A program made the position numbers and the translations under genes. The notes beneath the pieces are model-generated. The model saw only the letters and a program-made list of their open reading frames with translations. It made no database searches and was not told the DNA's origin. This document shows, one piece after another, positions 56,100 to 64,000 of a stretch of 64,000 bases of DNA. The first letter of the stretch is position 1. Every line of letters starts with the position of its first letter. The stretch spans positions 3,687,082-3,751,081 of the forward strand of contig NC_071397.1 of the NCBI RefSeq assembly GCF_022682495.2, read 5' to 3'. This stretch comes from Desmodus rotundus. Its lineage: Eukaryota; Chordata; Mammalia; Chiroptera; Phyllostomidae.

Positions 56100-57130
56100 T
56101 TACAGATTGTTTCATTGGTGTGGGGCGGGGCGGAGGGGCATCGGTGGGTGAATGGGGAGACTGGAGGTGTGAAAGAGCTTCCCATGGGTTTGGCCTTGTC
56201 TAGTGGCCTCAGGCATAGTGGCCTCAGGCCAGTACTGCAGGAAGGGAAGGGGCAGGTGTGTGGGTGAGAGGAGGCTGGGACCAGGAAGGGCCAAGTCTTG
56301 GGATGAAGGGCTGTGTGGGAGGGGCAGGGCTGAGGAATGTGCCCGGGGAGTTGATGTTGAGGTGCCCGTGGACAGGTGTGTGGTAGGAGGGACTGAATGG
56401 GAGTACGTGTATATTTTGCTAGGGGGCGAAGGGTGGAGGTCGTAGAGAGAGCTTTGTGAGAAAGTGTGTGAAGCGTAAGTGCAGAAATGAAGTGCGAGGG
56501 CCTGTGGTGGGAAAGGGGCCTGGTGCACTGACGTCTCTGCTCCCTGAGGCTCAGAGAGCAAGGCCACATCAGGGGGGCATCCGTGAGGACTCTTTCTGCT
56601 GCAAGCAGGGGGAAAAAAAAGGCAAGGATACTTGAAGTTCCAACAAACCAGCAGCTGCAGTTGCTGCAGCTCTGTCTTCAGCTTCGCGATGTTTCCACTG
56701 ACCAGAAACACACTGAGTCATCTCCCAGTGTGAAGCATTCAGCAAATAATGGCAAGGCGGGTCCACTGGAAATGGACAGCGCATTTCCATGACAAATATA
56801 GTAGCGCTGTATCGGCTAGCGGAGCCCTTTCTGTGTGGCTACAGGGACACACACAGCCACGCCCACTGGGGTAGAATGGGGCCGGGCCCTGCTGGCAGAG
56901 CATCCAAAGGAAGGGGGAGATCCGTGATCATCCCACCTGGTGTCGTAATGAATTGTCTTAAAACCAACTCATAATTGATGGCAAGTGAAAGCATTGTGTA
57001 CCCATTGAAATATGCCATGATTGAAGAAAAAATGTCCATTTGAAACCTTAAAAAAAACCCAAACAACAAATTGGTCCAAATGATGAGGGAATTCACTGGT
57101 GGTCAGAACTAGACATCCAGGGCAGGCCTT
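56100..57130. other. CLPSL2-CLPS intergenic stretch, nothing recognised
   Basis: Searched by eye on both strands for the CLPSL1 cysteine-rich exons without success. No other gene seen. Confidence 0.45.
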
Positions 57131-57151
57131 GTAACTAAATGCAGGCCTGGC

Positions 57152-57619
57152 TGCCTGTCACTGCAAAAGCCAATGCTTGAGAGGCAGGTGCTGATGTAAA
57201 GTGGTTTATTTTCAGGTTCTGGCAACCTGGAAGATGGGAGACTCACATCTCAAAGCCCATCTGCCCCTGTCAGTGCAGGAAGAGGTTTTTATAAGGAGGT
57301 AGAGCGGAACAGAACAAAGAGATCGAGGGAGGGGGCTGCAAAGTTCTCTACCTGCAGACGAGCACAGTCCATTCTGATGAGGCAAGTGATGGCTTGGTGC
57401 ATCATCCTTGTTTAGTTATCCCGGCTCATGATTGAAGGCCAGTAAATCTACCAGAGCTGGGATGCCTAGAAGTCAGAGTTTATATCTTTTGAAGTTAGTT
57501 CCTAGGATTCTTATACAAACAAGCTACATATTAGTCAGAGTTAGCACTTAGAGAAACAATGTCCAAAGAATGGTGGGATGGGTTACAACTTCTCACTATT
57601 ACAATTTTCCACTGTTACA
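57152..57619 (-). mobile_element. Solo LTR with TATA box and poly(A) signal
   Basis: Minus strand: TGTAACAGTGG at 57619, TATAAAA (plus 57297-57303), AATAAA (plus TTTATT at 57205-57210) and a U5-like end near 57152. No retroviral genes nearby. 3' boundary approximate. Confidence 0.7.
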
Positions 57620-57719
57620 GCCTCAGGTCTGGCTGAATCCAGCAGCTCCGTGGCCCTCAGGCTGGATTCCTTCCCAATAGCCACTAAGTTCCAGATGTCA
57701 GCTAATAAAAACAGCTAGG

Positions 57720-57935
57720 GTTTACTGAGAACCTAGTATGTCCCAGACATAATGCAAAGCACTTTCTAATCTATATTAACTCATTGTTACAAGGTTATGG
57801 TAGGCACTATAACTATCCTTATTTTACAAATAGGGAGTTAAGGCTCAATAACCCTTCTCAAGGGCTCACAGTATTGGCTGGGACTGGGATTTGGACCCAG
57901 GCTGTCTGGCTCTGGAGGGCAGGCACTTAACCAGA
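57720..57935 (-). repeat. MIR SINE
   Basis: TTTACTGAGAACCTAGTATG...ATTTGGACCCAGGCTGTCTG is reverse MIR. Confidence 0.7.
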
Positions 57936-58609
57936 GGTCCACCTCACATATGCGTGTTGTGCTTTCCAGAGAAAGGAAACATCTTATCCCAGGATTCTTA
58001 GCAAACATCCTAAGATTGATTGTGGTTGAATCGACTAAGTCTGCAAACTCACCCCTGAATCAGTCATTATGGTGGAGTTTACTGATTGGCTTAGCCTGGG
58101 TCATGTGCAGGGGTGGGGCCAGCACCTTGGGATAAAAGTGGAAGGGCTTTGGGGCCTGAAAGAGGCTCATCCGAGGGCAGAGGGGGTGGGCATCTCCAGA
58201 CACACTAGTGGGGAAGCTCTGTCCTAGGACATTCTTCTCCTCACATGGTCGAAGATGTCTCATCACCATATCTGCTGATTCCACATTCCAGTTAGAAAGA
58301 AGAGGGTAGAAAGATAGCAAATGCTCAACCTTCCTAAAAGGGCATGGCCAAGAACAGCTGAATTATTTTCACCTGGGAAAAGCTTGGTCCCATGACTGCA
58401 GATAGCCGCAAGGGAGCCTGGAACACATAGTTTTCATCTGGGTATTCGTGTGCCCAGTTAAAAGCCGGGGCTCTGTTATTAAAGGCCAAAGGGAGAATCT
58501 ATAGTGGGAATGACTTGCGGCCGCAAAAGCCTTTATTATTATTTTCATGAAGCAAGAGAAGCTTGGATGGCACGACCTAGAGCTAATGGTATACTGCTAA
58601 GCAGCTCTC

Positions 58610-58812
58610 TTAAAAAAAAAAAATAACCGCACAAAAAACCTCACCTAAGGATATGTTCATTGGTTTTAGAGAGAAAGGAACATTGATGTGAGAGAAACAA
58701 CCATCAGCTGCCTGCTGTATACTCCCTGACCAGGATTAGAACCTGCAACCTAGCTGGCGACCTTTTGGTGTATGGGAGGGCACTCCAACAACCAAGCCAC
58801 CCGGCCAGGGCA
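58610..58812 (-). mobile_element. VES-type SINE, older copy
   Basis: TGGTTTTAGAGAGAAAGGAAC, AACATTGATGTGAGAGAAAC, ending AAGCCACCCGGCCAGGGC. Several small differences from the young copies. Confidence 0.85.
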
Positions 58813-59086
58813 GGGAGCTCTCTCTTGAGCTACACTCCTCCAGGGCTGTGTGCTCTGGCTTAACCACAGCACTGGGAGTTGGGGGTGGAGGGGAGCACAT
58901 CACCCGCAACTTCCCACCAAGCCCTGTGGTAAAGCCCAGTTGAGTCTTCGTTGGAAACTCTTGTTGAGAGTCTCAGGAGAGCAGCTAACTATGTCTGTTA
59001 CAGAACAGACTGGGGGGATGAATGATATACTACTACCGAAAGGACCCCCCTTTCTCTCTGGGGGTCCCCCCCCACTAGGTTCGCCT

Positions 59087-59938
59087 TGCTAGCCACCAGG
59101 GAGAGATGTCTCTCAATGCCAGAGACTGGTGAAAAGGAAAGGAATTATTTATTTAAAAGTTATACAGACTTAGAGTAGTGACTTAATGTTTTCATTAAAA
59201 TACTAGTCCTTTAGAATACTCACAGATGCACACAGTCCTTCCTTCTCCTTCTGCCCAGGCCAGGGTACCGTGTCTCAGGAAAAGAAGTAGAAGTCTGTGA
59301 TTCAGGCTCCCGGCTCCATCAGCTGTGTCGCCGCCACGGGGTCCCCACTCTGCCAAAGCCACATGATCCTCCCCTCCCTCTTCTCCACCAAAGCCTTGTG
59401 ATTCTCTCCTGAGTATGGCTGCCGTGCCTGGGTTTAAATCCCAGCACCAGTCTTCCTCTGCAGCCCCATTTCTGACTCCTCCTACAATGAGTTACACCTG
59501 CCAGCATTAGCGCAATCTTCCAGCTTTACTGGGCTGCCATAGTAAGTCTGGGCAGGTGTGGCCCCATGGCATGGAGCCAATCTTCTCCAAGCTCTCACAC
59601 AGGTGTTATAACCAGGGGGCGTTGCCTCCCAGTTACATCTTGGATGGAGTCACTCCCATCCCCTTGGCTCAAAGCATGGCCACAGCTATTTAACGCATCC
59701 ATGAAACCAGTTAAAGGTTATAGATACGTTAAATGACCACACCAGGGGTTAGCTGCACAGCTGTTACTGTACAAAACAGCTCTGAATGGCCCTGCACCAC
59801 GTGTCCCTTCCCCAGCTCAGACTTGTGGGGGTGAGGACATCCTATATATATTTTTCTAATATTTCCTGGACACCTCGAGTTCTGGACCCCATTACAAATC
59901 CCTATTCGGGGCCCCCCTCTTGGCTGCACCCTGTTACA
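59087..59938 (-). mobile_element. Probable ERV LTR
   Basis: Minus strand: TGTAACAGGG at 59938, AATAAATAA (plus TTTATT at 59148-59153) near the 3' end, and a U5-like section ending near 59087. No viral coding sequence. Boundaries approximate. Confidence 0.5.
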
Positions 59939-60179
59939 AGATGAGCCGCAAGTCAAGGGATTGACACGTGGCTGGCGGATAGCTTCCACATTAGACAGTG
60001 CAGGTCTCCGGGGTGCAGCATTACGAATGTTTTATGGACTCAAGGCTGCAAACACCTCTGCTTCTATTGCTGAATATCTATCAGCTCTAGAAAAGTTACA
60101 GCAATATGGAGAGTTCCAGGGAGTCAGCTGTTAACGTGGAAAGTGTCAATGGCAAGGCTATAGCCTGTAAGACATCTTT

Positions 60180-60413
60180 TTTTCTGAAAAAAATATTTAT
60201 TTATTTATTTATTTTTAGAGAGAGGAAAAGGTAGGGAGAGAGAGGGTGAGAAACATTGATGTGAGAGAGAAATGTTGATCGGTTGCCTCTCACCCCGCCC
60301 AGGGACTGAACCCACAACCCAGGAGTGTGCTCTGACCGGGAATCGAACCAGTGACCTTTCACTTTGCAGGATGATGCCCAACCAACTGAGCCACACTGGT
60401 CAGGACCCTCTAG
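60180..60413 (-). mobile_element. VES-type SINE with 9-bp target duplication
   Basis: TATTTATTTTTAGAGAGAGG...CTGAGCCACACTGGTCAGGA. Flanked by GACATCTTT at 60171-60179 and 60414-60422. Confidence 0.93.
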
Positions 60414-60989
60414 GACATCTTTATGGGAATTAGAAAACAGTGACTTCTCCAGGCGTAAGGCTTAGTGAGAGAAGGATACTTCTGAACAATAGCGACAATA
60501 ACCCGAGCCTCCCCTTGTCCAGCAGTCTTGTACGAGCCAGGTTCCGTGTAGAAAAGGAAACACCACTCCAGGCATTGCAAGTGGAAAGGATTTAATACAG
60601 GGGAACAGGGGTCTGGACCACTACATTCTGCAGAGCCCAACTCCCTACTCACTCCTGGAAACTAAGGACATTTCCTCGTGTCCCCCAGGGTCTGTGACAC
60701 AGCGCTGGGCACTGTGCCACTCAGTAGTTGTGTAAAGAAGTGAATGAGTGCAGACCGAATCTGGGCACCGAGGAATATGACCCCCCCTTGCCTCAGGGCC
60801 TGAGACCCCCCACTGGGTTAAGGTGTTGAAAGCCCCTCTGGTTGAGCAGTAACTCAGGCGTGGTAACACTGTCGCCAGCCTTGCCCCCATCCTTGCTAAC
60901 TGAACCCCAATATTGTTTGGGTAGTATGTGCGCAGCCCATGGACAGGGACCGTGATTAGTCTAAGCCGGTGATGGCAATCCCATGCCTT

Positions 60990-61350
60990 TGCCCAATACT
61001 TGCTTTCCCAGCCTCCCTTGCAGCTAGAGGTGGTCAGGGGACCTAGTTGTAGACATAGAGATAAGGAGAAATCTGCCCAGAGGCTTTAGGGCAAGATAGG
61101 AAGGTACACTCCGAGAAACACTCTGCCTTCACCCCCATCCCACCCACCGTCTGCCTCGTGCTCCCTACGGCATGTAGTGAGAGGGTATCACGTCAGGAGC
61201 TGCTGGGAAGGCGTTTGCCAACTGTGAGCAGGTCAGGACGATGGCCGATCTGCCATCCCCTCAACAGAGGCCAGCACCTTCTGTCTCTAGACTTCTTGAT
61301 TCATGAGGAATATATGCCCCTATTTGTTTCAACCATAGTTACTTAGGTTT
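60990..61350 (+). repeat. Ancient interspersed repeat, copy 4 of 4
   Basis: TTTCCCAGCCTCCCTTGCAG...TTGATTCATGAGGAATATAT...TTTTTCTGTTACAGCCGAAT. Confidence 0.5.
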
Positions 61351-61679
61351 TTCTGTTACAGCCGAATCTAGTTCTAATTCATAAATCTAATGGGTACTCA
61401 AAGGATTCGTTGCTCCCAGAACTACAGAACCCTGGGGCTGGGACAGCATCTCTTTCGTTTAGCTCACTCTCCCCAGTGTTGGTGTGGCTCTCCTCGGCAG
61501 CCTCCCCACTGGGGGGCCAGTGAGCCTCCACTCAGAGACGGGGGGCCCCAGGTTAGGTGGCTCCAGAAGGTATGAAATTTTTATAGTAAGCCAAAACTGA
61601 ATTCCCTGCAATTCCACCCCGTTGTTTTGGTATGGATAATTCAGAAAGGACAGGGAATTGTTAGAAGGGGGTGGAATTA

Positions 61680-61800
61680 GGTGGGTTTAGTGACAACTTT
61701 TTCTAATTCTGTGACATTGAGCACGGTACTTAATCTCTCTAAACCTTAGTCTCTTTTATCTGTAAAGTGGAGACAATAGGTTCTCCCAGGATCTTGGTGA
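61680..61800 (+). repeat. MIR SINE fragment
   Basis: GTACTTAATCTCTCTAAACC...CTTTTATCTGTAAAGTGGAG. Confidence 0.65.
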
Positions 61801-61984
61801 GGGTTTGGTGTGCAGGCACAGGGAGCCCACAGCAATGTCAATGGTCTGACCTTCACGCGTGGGTTGAGTCTGCTGGTTGTCACATCTGAGAGTTGGGCCC
61901 AGAAAAGAGGCATGAACTCAGCGTGGGGACAGGCGCGCTTTGATGCAGGGCAAAGAATATGGGTTCTTATAACTCCCCACCAAA

Positions 61985-62008
61985 GGGTGTGTGTGTGTGT
62001 GTGTGTAT
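61985..62008. repeat. (GT)n microsatellite
   Basis: About ten uninterrupted GT units, 270 bp past the CLPS poly(A) signal. Confidence 0.9.
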
Positions 62009-62274
62009 TTACGTGCACCCCATGTTTGCCTGTCTGTCCTGAGAACTCGAGGGGTGAGGAGGGCACCTCAGGACGGAGTGATTGCTCCCCAGCAATGGAG
62101 CATTGTCTGCTTCACCTCCTTACCTCCGGTCTGTGCAGACTCATCTTGCCCAGCATCAGACCCGTCCCTCCTTCCTCTGACCTGATAGGACAAAGCCTTG
62201 ATGGGAGGAACATCAAGAAAGACGTCAACTCAGCAATAACATCCAGGAGCCTGGGGAAGGTTTGCAGGAGGGAC

Positions 62275-62280
62275 TTTAAT
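62275..62280 (-). terminator. CLPS: CLPS polyadenylation signal ATTAAA
   Basis: Plus-strand TTTAAT, read on the minus strand as ATTAAA, 104 bases past the CLPS stop codon. A short 3' UTR is typical for colipase. Confidence 0.7.
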
Positions 62281-62383
62281 TGCCAAGAACCCAATCAGAA
62301 GCCGCGGTGCCAGCCGAGCGGTGGCCAGCCGGGGAGAGGGGTCAGGGACTACCCTGGGCTGGGGGCAGGGCGGGTGGTTGGCT

Positions 62384-62515
62384 TCACTCGTTGGAGCCTC
62401 CAACATCCTGGCAGATGCCAAAGTTCGTGTTGGTGATGGAGCCCACGATGGTCTTGTTCACCTTGCAGGTCAGGCCCCGCTCACAGGGACACTTGTAGTA
62501 AACCCCATAGAGTGT
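62384..62515 (-). CDS. CLPS: CLPS exon 3 (C-terminus and stop)
   Basis: 43 codons plus TGA, acceptor CTGCAG. Encodes TLYGVYYKCPCERGLTCKVN through GGSNE. Confidence 0.95.
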   Translation of the reverse strand, partial: TLYGVYYKCPCERGLTCKVNKTIVGSITNTNFGICQDVGGSNE

Positions 62516-64000
62516 CTGCAGAGACAGGGAACCAGGGGAGTCACAGGCTGTTGGGGCTACTTTGGGCATCACCTGCCTTGGGCCTGACCCCAGTAACCAG
62601 TGGGAAATCTATCTTTTCAGATGGTGCTTCTCCCCCCAATTGCCCCCCCCCCCAGGGGGCTCGTGGGCCTGGAGGACTCGGGTTCTGGTTCCCACTCTGG
62701 CTTATTTGCTCCTTCTAACTACATCTCTCTGGGGAGCCTCTATTTATCCATCCATGAAACGTGGACACCAAGTCCCTGCCCCCGCCCATCTCTGGTCAGT
62801 TGAGAGGCCATGGGATGGGAACGTGCTTTGAAGCCTGTTAACCTTCCTCTCTTGTCCAAGATCCAGGCTGACCCTCTTCTCTGAATCCATCCCCAAGCCT
62901 CGAGGGCCCTCCTGCTCTGGGCTGCCCGCCCCCAACACACACACACACAGTCCTTCCGCACCCACCTTGGCAGAGCACTCGCTGTCCTCGCTGGCCTGGG
63001 GTGCGCAGCGGGCCAGGCTCAGCCCACTTCTCCGGTGGCAGCATTTGCTCTTGCACTGGATGCTGTTCAAGCAGAGCTCGCCCTCTTCCTGCCGGGGCAG
63101 CCATCAGCCGGGACCCCTCCCTCCACGGGGTCCCCCCTGAGAGTGTCTCCCTGCCCACCCCACCCCCACCCCGTGAGAGTCAGGCAGTGTGGTGAGCAGA
63201 AGCAGTCCTGGGCTGTGGGACACCCGCTTCTGGTGCTGCCGCCCTACCAGCTCCCTGGGTGACCCTGGGAAAGTCACTGGCCCGCACTCTGCCTCTGTTC
63301 CCCTGGAAGGTGCACATATGGCCCCAAACAGGGGCTTCAAACCTCTCTGGGTGCACACCCTTTGCGCAAGGAGCCTGTGACAATTAAGGACCATCTCCCT
63401 GGAAAACTCCCTCCCCCCACAGACTTTTGCACATAATCTCAGGGGGATCCCGCCCCCCAAGCGCAGGCATGGAACTGATTTAAGAACCTCTGGATGGGAT
63501 GGGTGGCCCCAAAGGGGCTTTCCCTGGTCTGCCCTCCGAGAGGCAGTGTGGCTGTGGAGCTCAGCCCGGAGCTCCATCCCTGCTCAATTCATTCTAGCTG
63601 TGTGGCCTCAGGCAGGTTGCCTAACCTTCCCCTACGCCAGCGTTCCATCTGGAAACAGCGTTGATAATAATAGCACCTGTCTCGGGGGTTAGTGTGAGGA
63701 CTGAGTAAGTATTCATGAGGTATTTAGAGCTGCGTCTGGCACACAGGAAGTGTGCCCTGCGGGCTGGAGCCGGAATCGCTGGGGGAGTTTTTAAACACTG
63801 GGCTCTGAGCCAGTGTTTCTAGGGGGGGACACCTAGGGCTCTGGGTTTTTAAAAGCTCCCTTAGCCAGATCAAACCACTGTGCTGAGTGTGTGCCAACCC
63901 TTTCCAGGGCCCCTGGGCAGAGGCACAGGGCAGGGCACAGGCAGCAAAGGAAGAGATGCCTCACCTCCCAGCCCTCTGGCAGCCCCCAGTGGGGACATCG
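62384..64000 (-). CDS. CLPS: CLPS, pancreatic colipase; partial (exon 1 beyond window)
   Basis: Two exons on the minus strand, 63088-62966 and 62515-62384, encode the colipase fold from EEGELCLNSIQCKSKCC through the C-terminal CQDVGGSNE. All ten cysteines of the five-disulphide fold are present (six in exon 2, four in exon 3). YYKCPCERGLTC and TIVGSITNTNFGIC match vertebrate colipase closely. Colipase is a secreted pancreatic cofactor that binds pancreatic lipase and anchors it to bile-salt-covered lipid. Junctions are phase 0 with consensus AG/GT. Exon 1, which would encode the signal peptide and the enterostatin propeptide, is not found up to 64,000 and must lie to the right. The gene points toward CLPSL2 (convergent). 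Poly(A) signal ATTAAA (minus) is at 62280-62275. No lesion seen. Confidence 0.95.
62934..62950. repeat. (CA)n microsatellite in CLPS intron 2
   Basis: AACACACACACACACACAG, about 15 bp downstream (minus strand) of the CLPS exon 2 donor. Confidence 0.85.
62966..63088 (-). CDS. CLPS: CLPS exon 2
   Basis: 41 codons on the minus strand, acceptor GGCAG before GAAGAG, donor GTGGGT. Encodes EEGELCLNSIQCKSKCCHRR through ...DSECSAK. The Met seen at CMNS in human is Leu here (TTG). Confidence 0.95.
63570..63760 (+). repeat. MIR SINE in CLPS intron 1
   Basis: TTCTAGCTGTGTGGCCTCAG...GATAATAATAGCACCTGTCT...GTCTGGCACACAGG. Confidence 0.7.

Noticed and set aside
2287..60413. tRNA genes, suggested by A-box and B-box sequences at the SINEs
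   Set aside because: All lie in VES SINE heads followed by SINE tails and poly(A), with target duplications; none folds as a free-standing tRNA gene.
63089..64000. CLPS exon 1 within the window
   Set aside because: No minus-strand signal peptide with the propeptide motif is visible up to 64,000, so it is judged to lie beyond the edge.
1..64000. CRISPR arrays, bacterial operons or phage genes
   Set aside because: Intron-bearing mammalian genes and bat SINEs show vertebrate nuclear DNA; no regularly spaced repeats seen.

Overview
This window is vertebrate nuclear DNA, almost certainly from a bat. Genes are split by introns with GT/AG borders, and repeats fill much of the space. At least ten tRNA-derived SINEs of the VES type (known from vesper bats and relatives) are present, together with a full-length LINE-1, an ORF1-only LINE-1 (HAL1-like), a mariner remnant, three LTRs, and scattered ancient mammalian MIR and L2 copies. 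The gene order matches mammalian 6p21.31-type synteny: (FKBP5 side) - ARMC12 - CLPSL2 - CLPS.

Positions 1-25,500 hold no coding exon I can recognise. By synteny this is the upstream flank or long first intron of FKBP5, which would lie on the minus strand. It contains an L1 3' end cut by the window edge, a second 5'-truncated young L1, VES SINEs, an internally deleted mariner, MIR/L2 fossils, and two GC-rich CpG clusters (about 17.9-18.4 kb and 21.2-22.2 kb). The stronger cluster carries an RFX-type X-box next to a CRE-like site and is the best promoter candidate.

Positions 25,522-37,562 are a complete six-exon ARMC12 gene on the plus strand (340 codons, all junctions in frame). Intron 3 is about 8.5 kb and is a stack of nested insertions: a very old repeat split by two VES SINEs, an old L1 and a minus-strand HAL1-like element. 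Positions 38,218-44,932 are a full-length L1 with a 12-bp target duplication, an intact ORF1 and an ORF2 with five disabling lesions. It landed in the last bases of an older repeat just downstream of ARMC12.

Positions 45-53.7 kb are intergenic: an RPS12 processed pseudogene, an L1 lacking the middle of ORF2, an LTR on the minus strand and more SINEs. CLPSL2 (three exons, plus, 53,779-55,946, 99 aa) is complete. CLPS (minus) is partial: exons 2 and 3 are present and exon 1 lies beyond the right edge. CLPSL1, which sits between these two genes in human, is not detectable here.

Functionally, ARMC12 is a male germ-line mitochondrial-sheath protein, CLPS is the pancreatic lipase cofactor, and CLPSL2 is a secreted colipase-fold paralogue of reproductive tract type. 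They are neighbours by shared synteny rather than by shared pathway. I found no undescribed gene system. The noteworthy material is in transposon structure, one possible gene loss and candidate regulatory sites.
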